Shown piece after piece: positions 1 through 6,137 of a stretch of 23,106 bases of DNA. Positions within the stretch are counted from its first letter, which is position 1. The number at the start of each line of letters is the position of its first letter. The DNA comes from Actinosomnolentus pattersoniae (SeqCode) (GTDB lineage Bacteria; Actinomycetota; UBA4738). The notes under the pieces are model-generated. The model was not told the DNA's origin. It did not search any database and worked only from the letters and a program-made list of their open reading frames with translations. The stretch spans positions 1 through 23,106 of the forward strand of contig JACDCJ010000007.1 of assembly GCA_013817655.1 (NCBI GenBank), in the 5' to 3' direction. The translations under genes were made by a program, and so were the position numbers.

Positions 1-1
1 C

Positions 2-328
2 TTCGACACCGGGTCGGTTGATCCGGCAGCATCCGCCGGGGTGACCTTCGACACCGCCGGAACCTACCCCTACTACTGCCAGTTCCATGGGGGACCGGGT
101 GGCGACGGCATGGCCGGGGTCATCTCGGTGACGGGGGGCGGTGGCACACCCTCTCCGGCCGGTGGTGGCGGTGGCACGCCCTCTCCAGCCGGTGGCGGCG
201 GCGGGCCGGTTGCCGAGACGGCACCCGTGCTCCCGCAGACCGCAACTCCCCTTCCGTTCATCGCGGGGGCCGGAGCGCTGCTCCTCGGACTGGGCCTCTG
301 GCTCGGGAGGCGTCGGCTCGCTCGGTGA
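2..328 (+). CDS. LPxTG-anchored cupredoxin (5' end cut by window)
   Basis: The reading frame is open from the first bases, so the N-terminus and signal peptide lie outside the window. The visible part begins in a blue-copper fold: YPYYCQFHGGPGGDGM has the Cys, His and Met spacing of a type-1 copper loop as in plastocyanin/auracyanin-like proteins. A Gly/Thr-Pro-Ser-Pro linker follows (two 30-bp repeats), then LPQTA (codons 230-244), a hydrophobic span (PFIAGAGALLLGLGLWLG) and an RRRLAR tail. That is a complete cell-wall sorting signal: sortase cuts LPxTG-like motifs between Thr and the next residue and links the protein to the wall. The stop overlaps the start of a sortase gene, so the two are very likely one operon and an enzyme-substrate pair. 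The likely role is an extracellular copper-binding or electron-transfer protein; the redox partner is unknown. Confidence 0.85.
   Translation, partial: FDTGSVDPAASAGVTFDTAGTYPYYCQFHGGPGGDGMAGVISVTGGGGTPSPAGGGGGTPSPAGGGGGPVAETAPVLPQTATPLPFIAGAGALLLGLGLWLGRRRLAR
137..196 (+). repeat. Two 30-bp tandem repeats in the wall-spanning linker
   Basis: Units 137-166 and 167-196 differ at only a few bases and each encodes GGGTPSPAGG. A partial third Gly-rich unit follows. Such flexible Gly/Pro linkers commonly hold an anchored domain away from the wall. The copy number could vary between strains. Confidence 0.8.
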
Positions 329-1362
329 GGTTCTTTCGGCCAACGCTCGTGTGGCTCTTGGTGGGTGCCGGGTCGGCGGCGATCGCCTATCCGGCCCTCG
401 CCTACGGCACGGGAGCCCTTCGGCAGTCCCGGCTCGCGGCCGAGATCCGAACGCTCATCGGGCCCGACGCCGCCCCGGGCTCCGAGGCAGGACGGCAGCT
501 CGGGGCGGCCTCCTCGTCTGCAGCGGTCGTCCCGATCCGGTCCGTCGGGGAACCGGCGTCGGCGTACCGCGGGGCGCCGTCAACTCCAGCCTCGCTGCCC
601 TCCTATCGCGCCGTGGAGGGTCAGGCGCTTGGACTCATCCAGATCCCTTCCGTCGGCCTCGAGGTGGCCTTCCTCGAGGGCGTGTCCGACGAGACGCTCA
701 TGGCGGGTCCGGGGCACCTACCCGGTACCGCCCTTCCCGGCACCGGTGACGTCTCCGTGCTCGCGGCGCACCGCGACGCCCACTTCCGCAACCTCAAGGA
801 TGTGGATGTCGGCGATACCGTCACCCTTCGACTGCCCTCGGGCTCGGTGGTGTACCGGGTGACGGGACGCGCCATCGCGAACCCGGATGATCGGTGGGTG
901 ACGATTGCCCGTGGACGCCCCATGCTTCGGCTCGTCACGTGCTGGCCCCCGAACTTCATCGGCCCGGCACCCGATCGACTGGTAGTTACCGCCCAGCCAC
1001 TGAAGGCCCCATCCGCCCCCCTCCGTCCGGAGTTCACGACGCAAGGCGATGCCGCCGAAGGACGGAGCGCCCCACGGCGCCCATCGGGCGCAATCAGCGA
1101 CGCATCGCCGGGTACCGTTTCCGAGCCGGAGTCCCCGGACCTCATCGCGCTCACGGCCCCGGCAGACGGCCTGTTCCCGGGAGACTCCCTGCCACCGATC
1201 GGCACCGCCGGCGCGGCAGCTGCTGCACTAGCCGCCTTCGGCGCCTATTCCACCCGAAAGCAGCTCAAGTGGTGGTTCCTCCCCTGGATGGGCGGTCTCG
1301 GGCTGACTGCCCTCATCCTGCTCGCCGCGTGGGCCGGCCCTCGGTTCGTCGCCACCGCCTGA
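325..1362 (+). CDS. Sortase, class D/E-like, with C-terminal membrane spans
   Basis: Cysteine transpeptidase that attaches LPxTG-type proteins to the cell wall. The catalytic triad is visible: His149 in VLAAHRDAHF, Cys206 in LVTCWPP and Arg218 in APDRLVV, in the order of the sortase beta-barrel (about residues 100-225). A membrane span lies at about residues 6-28. Unusually, a Pro/Ser-rich tail (about 230-285) leads to two more hydrophobic segments (about 291-307 and 318-342), so both ends may be membrane-embedded. The GTG start overlaps the stop of the upstream cupredoxin (GTGA), implying translational coupling and a dedicated substrate. The Cys is followed by Trp-Pro-Pro, close to the TC(Y/T)P context of class D/E enzymes. 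The class assignment is by eye; being a sortase is secure. Confidence 0.9.
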   Translation: MRFFRPTLVWLLVGAGSAAIAYPALAYGTGALRQSRLAAEIRTLIGPDAAPGSEAGRQLGAASSSAAVVPIRSVGEPASAYRGAPSTPASLPSYRAVEGQALGLIQIPSVGLEVAFLEGVSDETLMAGPGHLPGTALPGTGDVSVLAAHRDAHFRNLKDVDVGDTVTLRLPSGSVVYRVTGRAIANPDDRWVTIARGRPMLRLVTCWPPNFIGPAPDRLVVTAQPLKAPSAPLRPEFTTQGDAAEGRSAPRRPSGAISDASPGTVSEPESPDLIALTAPADGLFPGDSLPPIGTAGAAAAALAAFGAYSTRKQLKWWFLPWMGGLGLTALILLAAWAGPRFVATA

Positions 1363-1363
1363 C

Positions 1364-1405
1364 CGGGGGTACGTCCGAGCGATCTCGGGTAAGGTCGGTC
1401 CCCCG
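1364..1405 (+). other. Nested inverted repeat between sortase and BrkB gene
   Basis: A perfect 5-bp hairpin (CCGAG 1375-1379, loop CGAT, CTCGG 1384-1388) sits inside an outer 6-bp pairing (CGGGGG 1364-1369 with CCCCCG 1400-1405). There is no T-run after it, so it may be a Rho-independent-like stop without a U tract, or only leader structure. A TAAGGT (1390-1395) inside it fits the actinobacterial TAnnnT -10 element for the next gene. Confidence 0.3.
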
Positions 1406-1419
1406 AGTGAATCGAACGC

Positions 1420-2466
1420 ATGTCCCAGTCGCCGAGCCAGTTCAGCAGCTTCGAACGCCGGATCGAGCGCGCCATCGCCGGGCTGTACAGCTCCCTCGCG
1501 CGAAACAGGGTGACCCGCACTCCATGGGCCGTCATCCAGACGTTCTCCAAGGCGCAGGGCTCGCTACTGGCCGGGAGCATGGCCTACTACACCTTCCTCT
1601 CTCTACTGCCCGTCCTGATGGTTGCGCTCTTCATCGTAGGGTCGGTGTTCGGCGACAACGCCACGTTCCGGACGGCGCTCTCCCGGGGCATCACGCAGAT
1701 CTTCCCGAGCGTTCAGGGAGGGGAGCTCATCGATCAGCTCGTTCGAGCCAGGCTCGCGTTCGGGGTGTTCGGATTCATCGCGATCGTTTACGCGGGAAGC
1801 GGCTTCGTAGGGGCGCTGACCGCCTCGCTGAACCGGATGTGGGAGGTCAAGACGGGCCGCAACCCGCTCGGCCAGAAGGTCCTCAACCTCATAATTGTCG
1901 CGACGCTTGGGGCGGTCCTGCTGGGTTCGGCGGGAGTGACGATCTGGGTAGGTGGCCTCGCCCGGGCAGCTTTCTCCAAGGAAGCGGGGCCTGTAGCGGA
2001 CTTCCTCGAGCTTCTGGCCGCGCCGCTCGCGGTCTTCACGGTCCTGCTGGTGATGTACCGCCTGCTGCCCGCGCGCAAGCTCACGTGGAGAAGCCAGGTG
2101 CCGGGAGCGATCCTGGGCGCCGTCGGCCTGGAGGCCCTGAAGCGGGGGTTCGCTCTCTGGGCACAGCGTTCGGCCGGAGTCTCAGCGCTTCCGCGTTCGC
2201 TACTGTCAGTCGTCCTGTTGCTGGTGTGGCTGGGCTTCTTCAGCCAGCTCATCCTCTACGGCGCGGCGTTGAACGTAGTTCGTAGCCGGCGGGCCGCCGG
2301 CATCTCGGTGATGCCGGACGCGGAGCCAGAGGAGGGCCCGGCCCCCGGGCCGGCCGGTGAAGTTGCGAGAGAGGAAACGCAACGCAAGGAGCCAGAGGTC
2401 GTGTCGATACACTCGGCACGGGGGGATGACCGAGCGGCCGAAGGTGACGGTCTTGAAAACCGTTAG
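1420..2466 (+). CDS. YihY/BrkB-family membrane protein
   Basis: Integral membrane protein of the YihY/virulence factor BrkB family; members were once annotated as RNase BN, and the physiological role is not settled. After a soluble N-terminus the family block AGSMAYYTFLSLLPVLM (from about residue 50) opens the first span, followed by about five more hydrophobic segments (about 111-137, 153-180, 188-212, 225-240, 243-272) with the typical tail LLVWLGFFSQLILYGAALN. A hydrophilic, acidic tail of about 70 residues ends the protein. The ATG at 1420 is the only start that gives the full N-terminal helix region; no strong ribosome site precedes it. The last 15 codons and the stop (TAG 2464-2466) lie inside the tRNA-Ser gene, so the C-terminal GDDRAAEGDGLENR is read from tRNA sequence. 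Confidence 0.9.
   Translation: MSQSPSQFSSFERRIERAIAGLYSSLARNRVTRTPWAVIQTFSKAQGSLLAGSMAYYTFLSLLPVLMVALFIVGSVFGDNATFRTALSRGITQIFPSVQGGELIDQLVRARLAFGVFGFIAIVYAGSGFVGALTASLNRMWEVKTGRNPLGQKVLNLIIVATLGAVLLGSAGVTIWVGGLARAAFSKEAGPVADFLELLAAPLAVFTVLLVMYRLLPARKLTWRSQVPGAILGAVGLEALKRGFALWAQRSAGVSALPRSLLSVVLLLVWLGFFSQLILYGAALNVVRSRRAAGISVMPDAEPEEGPAPGPAGEVAREETQRKEPEVVSIHSARGDDRAAEGDGLENR
2408..2413 (+). promoter_or_regulatory. Candidate -10 element for tRNA-Ser
   Basis: TACACT fits TAnnnT and ends 6 bases before the mature tRNA 5' end at 2420. No convincing -35 hexamer is seen. It lies within the BrkB coding sequence. Confidence 0.3.
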
Positions 2467-2506
2467 GGGCGCAAGTCCCTCAAGGGTTCGAATCCCTTTC
2501 CCCCCG
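2420..2506 (+). tRNA. tRNA-Ser (anticodon UGA)
   Basis: Full class-II cloverleaf read by eye, 87 nt. Acceptor stem GGGGGGA (2420-2426) pairs with TCCCCCC (2499-2505), discriminator G at 2506. Anticodon stem ACGGT/ACCGT (2447-2451 and 2459-2463) encloses loop CTTGAAA with anticodon TGA at 2454-2456. A long variable arm (AGGGGC, GCAA, GTCCCTC region) marks a serine tRNA. The T arm AAGGG-TTCGAAT-CCCTT is perfect. CCA is not encoded (CTG follows), so the 3' end needs CCA-adding enzyme. The first 47 nt overlap the upstream BrkB reading frame on the same strand. Confidence 0.97.
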
Positions 2507-2606
2507 CTGTTTGAACCCCAGCCGCCCTCCATCGGCCGCTTCTTGCCGAACAGCGCCTGGTATGGAGGAGCGGAACCTTCACCCAAGGCTCCTCGTCTTC
2601 TCTGGT

Positions 2607-2900
2607 GTGAACCTCCGCAGACCCGTTTTCTTCATCGCCAGCATCAGCCTTGCGGCGACCGCCTGTACCGGAGAACGCGATCGACCCCCTGCATCTCTGT
2701 CTCCCCCCACCAGCTTGCCGTCTTCCAAGAGCTTGCCGTCTTCCACCATCTTGCGGTCATTCGGCGCCAGAAGCGGGCAGGCCCGGCCCTTCCCTCGTCG
2801 GCTCCCTCACGGGCCGCGCCCTTGCTCTGCGGCCCCCCCGAGCAGGGCCAGCGTTCCGGTGCTCGTCAGCTTCTCGAGGGGTTGTCCCTTCGCACCCTGA
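2607..2900 (+). CDS. Doubtful small lipoprotein ORF or remnant
   Basis: From a GTG at 2607 the frame reads VNLRRPVFFIASISLAATACTGERD: two Arg, a hydrophobic core and a lipobox-like ATAC, which looks like a lipoprotein signal peptide. What follows is low-complexity (SLPSSK/SLPSST repeats) and then Arg/Pro-rich sequence with no recognisable domain. The last 94 bases run antisense into the STAS gene, which is much better supported. No Shine-Dalgarno site precedes the GTG; the frame is also open upstream from an ATG at 2562. It could be a real short lipoprotein, a decayed gene whose 5' end survives, or chance. Apart from this and the 18-bp repeat I see nothing in 2507-2806. Confidence 0.22.
   Translation: MNLRRPVFFIASISLAATACTGERDRPPASLSPPTSLPSSKSLPSSTILRSFGARSGQARPFPRRLPHGPRPCSAAPPSRASVPVLVSFSRGCPFAP
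2712..2763 (+). repeat. 18-bp tandem repeat, about three copies
   Basis: AGCTTGCCGTCTTCCA occurs identically at 2712-2727 and 2730-2745, with a degenerate third copy ATCTTGCGGTCATTCG at 2748-2763, all at an 18-bp period. In the plus frame it encodes SLPSSK, SLPSST, ILRSFG. It lies in the weakly coding gap between the tRNA and the STAS gene. Confidence 0.75.
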
Positions 2901-3142
2901 ACACTCAGGGCACTTCCCAGCGCCGCAGAATGCTGGTGCAGAGCGATGAGAACCCAGAGGCCGTCGAGGTCCATGAACGTCACCCCGTCCAGGTTCAGCC
3001 GCACGTTGCGATCGCCGCTGCGGATGAGGTCGCGGTAGACGAAGGCCCGGAAGGAATCGGTGTCGCCGTGGTTCGTCAGCTCCCCTCGTAGGTCGACGAC
3101 CACCTGGTCGTCGGTGCGTTCGGCAACCCGGTATTCGAGCAT
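2807..3142 (-). CDS. STAS-domain protein, anti-sigma-antagonist-like, Ser replaced by Asp
   Basis: A single STAS domain of 111 residues, the usual length for SpoIIAA/RsbV-type antagonists. The opening strand VVVDLRGELTNHGDTDSF and the core VRLNLDGVTFMDLDGLWVLI match the family (typical core: V-D-L-S-x-V-x-F-x-D-S-S-G-L). In SpoIIAA the serine just before the Gly-Leu is phosphorylated by the cognate anti-sigma kinase. Here that position is Asp60 (D58-L59-D60-G61-L62), so the switch residue is missing and mimics the phosphorylated state. No kinase/anti-sigma factor or sigma gene is adjacent. GGAAGGAGG stands upstream of the ATG, about 12 bases away, longer than ideal. The protein might act in a partner-switching network as a permanently inactive antagonist, or as a scaffold; the role is inferred. 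Confidence 0.85.
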   Translation of the reverse strand: MLEYRVAERTDDQVVVDLRGELTNHGDTDSFRAFVYRDLIRSGDRNVRLNLDGVTFMDLDGLWVLIALHQHSAALGSALSVQGAKGQPLEKLTSTGTLALLGGAAEQGRGP

Positions 3143-3251
3143 GGACCGGCGGCCCCTCCTTCCGAGCGAAGGCCACGCCTGGACCTTTCCCTCTGAGCCT
3201 TGCGACCAATCCGCGTCGAAGCCGAGCGACGACGTTCCTGCTTGGGTCGGC

Positions 3252-3257
3252 TATCCT
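3252..3257 (+). promoter_or_regulatory. Candidate -10 element of the split metE operon
   Basis: TATCCT fits TAnnnT, 32 bases before the ATG at 3290, which leaves a short leader containing the GAAGG ribosome site. The same hexamer precedes two other genes here (11871-11876 and 21354-21359, minus strand). No clear -35. Confidence 0.35.
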
Positions 3258-3289
3258 TGCGCGCTTCCGAACGACGAAGGGCAGCCCCA

Positions 3290-4258
3290 ATGCAGATCAG
3301 TGCATATCAACACGGCATCTATCCGCGCTCCGAGACCGTCGTGGCCGCGACCCGAGACCTCGAGAGGAACCGGACCTCGTCCGAGGAGGTCGAGCGGAGG
3401 TTCCGAGAGGACGAAGAGAACTTCGTCGGGGTACAGCGAGAGGCCGGTCTCGATTACTTTTCCGACGGCCTGCTGCGATGGCAGGATCTGTTTCGCCCAC
3501 TCGTGGATCATTCTCCGGCGATGCGCGCGCAGAAGCTCGTTCGGTGGTTCGACAACAACTCGTTCTTCCGGGCTCCCGAGATCGGCGATCTCCACTCGGC
3601 CGGCGGAATAGTGCCAAGCGTCTTTGCCCTGAACGGCGAGCTGCCAGAGCCGCGCGTGGCGACCCTGCCATCGCCGTACGTGTTCTCACGCGCCGCGCGG
3701 GGGCAGGCTGCCGATACCGACCGCGACGCGCTCATGCTCGACCTCGCTCGGAACGTGCTCGCTTCGGTGGCCGGCTCCCTGGCCGGTTCCGGATACCGCG
3801 TGGTCCACCTCCAGGAACCATGGCTACCGTTCTTCGGGATGGAGGAGGGCGCGTGGGAGCCGTTCGAGGACGCCCTTCGCACCCTGAAGGACGAGATCGC
3901 CGGCCGAGCCACCCTGGTCCTGCATCTGTACTACGGGGATGTCGGACCCCACGCGGAGCGCCTCCGCCGGCTTCCCGTCGACGCGGTTGGCTTCGATTTC
4001 GTCGAGACCGACCTCGAGTCCCTCGGCAGGGACTGGGAGATCGGCGTCCTCGCCGGATGCCTCGATGGCCGCCGGTCCCTCGTCGAGTCCGTGGAGGGAA
4101 CCGTGGCCTTCGCGCGCCGCGTGGCCGAGGCACTGAACCCTCCGGCGCTGTACCTGTCCTCCACGAGCGACCTCGAGCTTCTTCCGCTGGAGGTGGCCCG
4201 GCGAAAGGTGCTGCGACTCGGAGAGGCCATCCGTCGACTGAAGGACGACCTGCCATGA
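3290..4258 (+). CDS. MetE-like protein, N-terminal half (split methionine synthase)
   Basis: A 322-residue barrel protein related to the N-terminal domain of cobalamin-independent methionine synthase. Signs: the start ISAYQHGIYPRSETVVAATRD resembles the GxxPR opening; MRAQKLVRWFDNNSFFRAPEI matches the MetE N-domain block around KWFDTNYHYxVPE; GYRVVHLQEPWLPFF corresponds to the (W)VQxDEPxL strand. The ATG at 3290 has GAAGG 9 bases upstream; the open frame extends to 3200 but lacks support there. The stop overlaps the start of the C-terminal half (ATGA at 4255-4258), so the two are translated together and probably act as a complex. In E. coli the two domains are one polypeptide of about 750 residues; split forms are known, for example in Sulfolobus. 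The methyl donor (folate or other) cannot be read from sequence. Confidence 0.8.
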   Translation: MQISAYQHGIYPRSETVVAATRDLERNRTSSEEVERRFREDEENFVGVQREAGLDYFSDGLLRWQDLFRPLVDHSPAMRAQKLVRWFDNNSFFRAPEIGDLHSAGGIVPSVFALNGELPEPRVATLPSPYVFSRAARGQAADTDRDALMLDLARNVLASVAGSLAGSGYRVVHLQEPWLPFFGMEEGAWEPFEDALRTLKDEIAGRATLVLHLYYGDVGPHAERLRRLPVDAVGFDFVETDLESLGRDWEIGVLAGCLDGRRSLVESVEGTVAFARRVAEALNPPALYLSSTSDLELLPLEVARRKVLRLGEAIRRLKDDLP

Positions 4259-5463
4259 ACAAGGCGAGCGAGCGAGCGACCACCTTGACCGCCGGGGGCG
4301 ACCTCAACCAGCCCCTCCTGACCCACGAGTTGGGCTCCCTCGCGAAGCCCAATTGGCGCGTCCGCGCCTTCGCGGGCTCGAGGATCGAGGAAGGCGACCT
4401 GGAGGAGGCGCGCCTTTGGGGCGAGCGCCTCGAGGTGCCGGATCACGAGCAGCTGCTCGACCTGCTGCGGGGCGCTCCGCTGGATTCCGGCCAGAAGGAA
4501 GAGCTGAAGCGGTGGTCCAGCCGGTACGGAGTTCGTTTCCTCGAGAAGGTCGGACTCGATGTTGTCTACGACGGTGAGCAGCAGCGGAGCGAGATGTACG
4601 CTTGGTCAGTCGCTCACGCGGAGGGATTCGACTGGCGGGGAAGCGTACGGGCCTTCGACAACAAGTACTACTCGAAGGCTGCCGTCACCGGGCCGGTGTC
4701 GCTGCGAGAACCATTCCACAACGACGAGTTCGAGCTGCTGCGGGGGTTCGCGCAGGCGGAGCTCAAGGTGCCGATCACCGGCGCCTACACGATCGCGGAC
4801 TGGTCGTTCGACGAGCATCACTTCACCGACATCGACCTGGCTGGATCGGCGGCGACCCGCCGGTCACGGCGGCGGGCCGGCCGCCGCTCGCTCATCCGGG
4901 ACGTGGCCAGGAACCTCATCCGCCCCAACCTGCAGGCTCTGATCGGGCTCGGAGCTCGCTGGCTCCAGATCGACGAGCCGGGCGGCTCCACCGATCCCGA
5001 GGAGCTCGACCTGTTCGTGGAGAGCTTTAACGAGAGCGTGGAGGGGCTGGAGGCGGTCTTCTCCACGCACCTGTGCTTCTCGGACTACAACCTGTTCTTC
5101 CCGGGCATCGAGGGGATGACCGAGTGCAAGCAGTACGCGGTCGGGTTCGCCAATTACGACAGTCGGGAGCTCGGCGTCTCGGACGCCGCCAGGCCGGGCT
5201 ACACCGTCATCTCGAAGTTCCGCGATCTCCCCTACCGGCCGGCCCTCGGGCTGGGCGTCTTGGACATCCACACCGACTTCATCGAGTCTCCCGAGCTGGT
5301 GCGAGACCGGGTCCTGTACGCCGTCGACGTGTTCGGCGACCCCAACCGCATCCATGTAACGCCCGACTGCGGCCTCCGGACGCGTTCGTGGGACGTGGCG
5401 TACAGCAAGCTCGAGAACATGGTCGCGGGCGTGGAGCTCGCCAAGCAGCGGCTCGGCCTGTAA
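4255..5463 (+). CDS. MetE-like catalytic C-terminal half (split methionine synthase)
   Basis: A 402-residue protein carrying the catalytic barrel of cobalamin-independent methionine synthase, which transfers a methyl group to homocysteine through a zinc site. Visible: His272 and Cys274 in THLCFSDY, and Cys372 in TPDCGLRTR, the counterparts of E. coli His641, Cys643 and Cys726; Asp240-Glu241-Pro242 in LQIDEP; and LGVLDIHTDF, matching the VYDIHS region. The fourth ligand, Glu665 of E. coli, seems to fall on Asn300 in VGFANYDSRE (relatives such as YxjG read FLEYDDER), so the zinc site may be altered. Residues 201-212 form a striking Arg-rich patch (TRRSRRRAGRRS). The ATG overlaps the stop of the N-half gene. 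The family may use a donor other than folate; methionine synthase is the best reading, with some other methyltransferase possible. Confidence 0.8.
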   Translation: MNKASERATTLTAGGDLNQPLLTHELGSLAKPNWRVRAFAGSRIEEGDLEEARLWGERLEVPDHEQLLDLLRGAPLDSGQKEELKRWSSRYGVRFLEKVGLDVVYDGEQQRSEMYAWSVAHAEGFDWRGSVRAFDNKYYSKAAVTGPVSLREPFHNDEFELLRGFAQAELKVPITGAYTIADWSFDEHHFTDIDLAGSAATRRSRRRAGRRSLIRDVARNLIRPNLQALIGLGARWLQIDEPGGSTDPEELDLFVESFNESVEGLEAVFSTHLCFSDYNLFFPGIEGMTECKQYAVGFANYDSRELGVSDAARPGYTVISKFRDLPYRPALGLGVLDIHTDFIESPELVRDRVLYAVDVFGDPNRIHVTPDCGLRTRSWDVAYSKLENMVAGVELAKQRLGL

Positions 5464-5468
5464 GGCTA

Positions 5469-5490
5469 CGGCGCCCTCTCTCAGGCGCCG
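5469..5490. terminator. Candidate bidirectional terminator hairpin
   Basis: CGGCGCC (5469-5475) and GGCGCCG (5484-5490) form a perfect 7-bp GC stem with loop CTCTCTCA. It sits exactly between the convergent stops of the metE C-half and the lipoprotein, covering the latter's stop codon. No T tract on either side, so function is uncertain. Confidence 0.4.
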
Positions 5491-6059
5491 CCCAGCCCAG
5501 AGCAGGCGGGCTCTCCGGCGAACGCCCGGTTCAACGTGGGCTCGCTGATCCCGCCGACCGAGGTTCCCGCCGCGGTCAGGGAGGTCTGAATCGAGGTCCC
5601 GAGCTGCGTCGCGGCCGCGGTGAATGCCGCCGGGTCGTCGGTGGGAAGGGCGTCGACTTCGCCGCGCGTTTGCTCGAGCTCGGTCTTGACGGTGTCGAAC
5701 GCGTCCACGATCTGACCGGCGATCTGTTCCCCACCCTCGACGTCCGGCACTCCAGCGGTCCGCACGTCGCCGATCAGCGCTTCCGTGTCCTCGATCAAGC
5801 CGTCGATGTAGCCGGCCAGGACGTCCCGCCGGCTCTCGGCCGACGCGGTCGGGTTGAGCGCGCCGGTGAGAGAGCCCGCGCGATCCCGGCTGGCCGTCAC
5901 CCAACCGTCCAGCGCTCCGCAGACGTCAGATGCGTACTCCTGTGGGGTTACGGTCTCTTCCGCGCCGCCGCCGTCCGACCCATCGCCGCCTCCGCACGCG
6001 GTGAGCGTGACCGCGGCTGCGATCGTCCACACTCCGAGCTTCCACCGGCTGCCTCCCAC
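5481..6059 (-). CDS. Secreted lipoprotein of unknown function
   Basis: 192 residues. The N-terminus VGGSRWKLGVWTIAAAVTLTACGGG has a basic start, hydrophobic core and lipobox L19-T20-A21-C22, so it should be lipidated at Cys22 and displayed on the outer face of the membrane. A Gly/Ser/Asp linker is followed by a largely helical, alanine-rich domain (TPQEYASDVCGALDGWV to the C-terminus) with two remaining cysteines, Cys47 and Cys186, which could form one disulfide. The GTG start has GAGAGGGG about 8 bases upstream; longer open frame upstream is antisense to the next gene and not real. Such helical lipoproteins are common in actinobacteria, but I cannot name the family. It is divergent from the lipoate ligase-type gene and converges on the metE pair. 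Confidence 0.85.
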   Translation of the reverse strand: MGGSRWKLGVWTIAAAVTLTACGGGDGSDGGGAEETVTPQEYASDVCGALDGWVTASRDRAGSLTGALNPTASAESRRDVLAGYIDGLIEDTEALIGDVRTAGVPDVEGGEQIAGQIVDAFDTVKTELEQTRGEVDALPTDDPAAFTAAATQLGTSIQTSLTAAGTSVGGISEPTLNRAFAGEPACSGLGGA

Positions 6060-6137
6060 CGAACACGCCCCTCTCCTCGGGTGAGCAGAGATTGTCGGCG
6101 CTCCGGATGGGCGACGGCAACCCGAGCGTTCCACAGG

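Noticed and set aside
137..196. CRISPR-like or IS repeat
   Set aside because: The 30-bp units are directly adjacent, have no spacers, and encode the Gly/Pro linker of the cupredoxin.
2807..3290. Larger minus-strand frame over the STAS gene
   Set aside because: It is in another frame and contains only Arg-rich sequence; the STAS frame carries the real family motifs.
4240..4270. Frameshift that splits one metE gene
   Set aside because: The ATGA overlap, a proper ATG and complete domain edges on both sides fit two coupled genes better than a broken one; an error cannot be fully excluded without reads.
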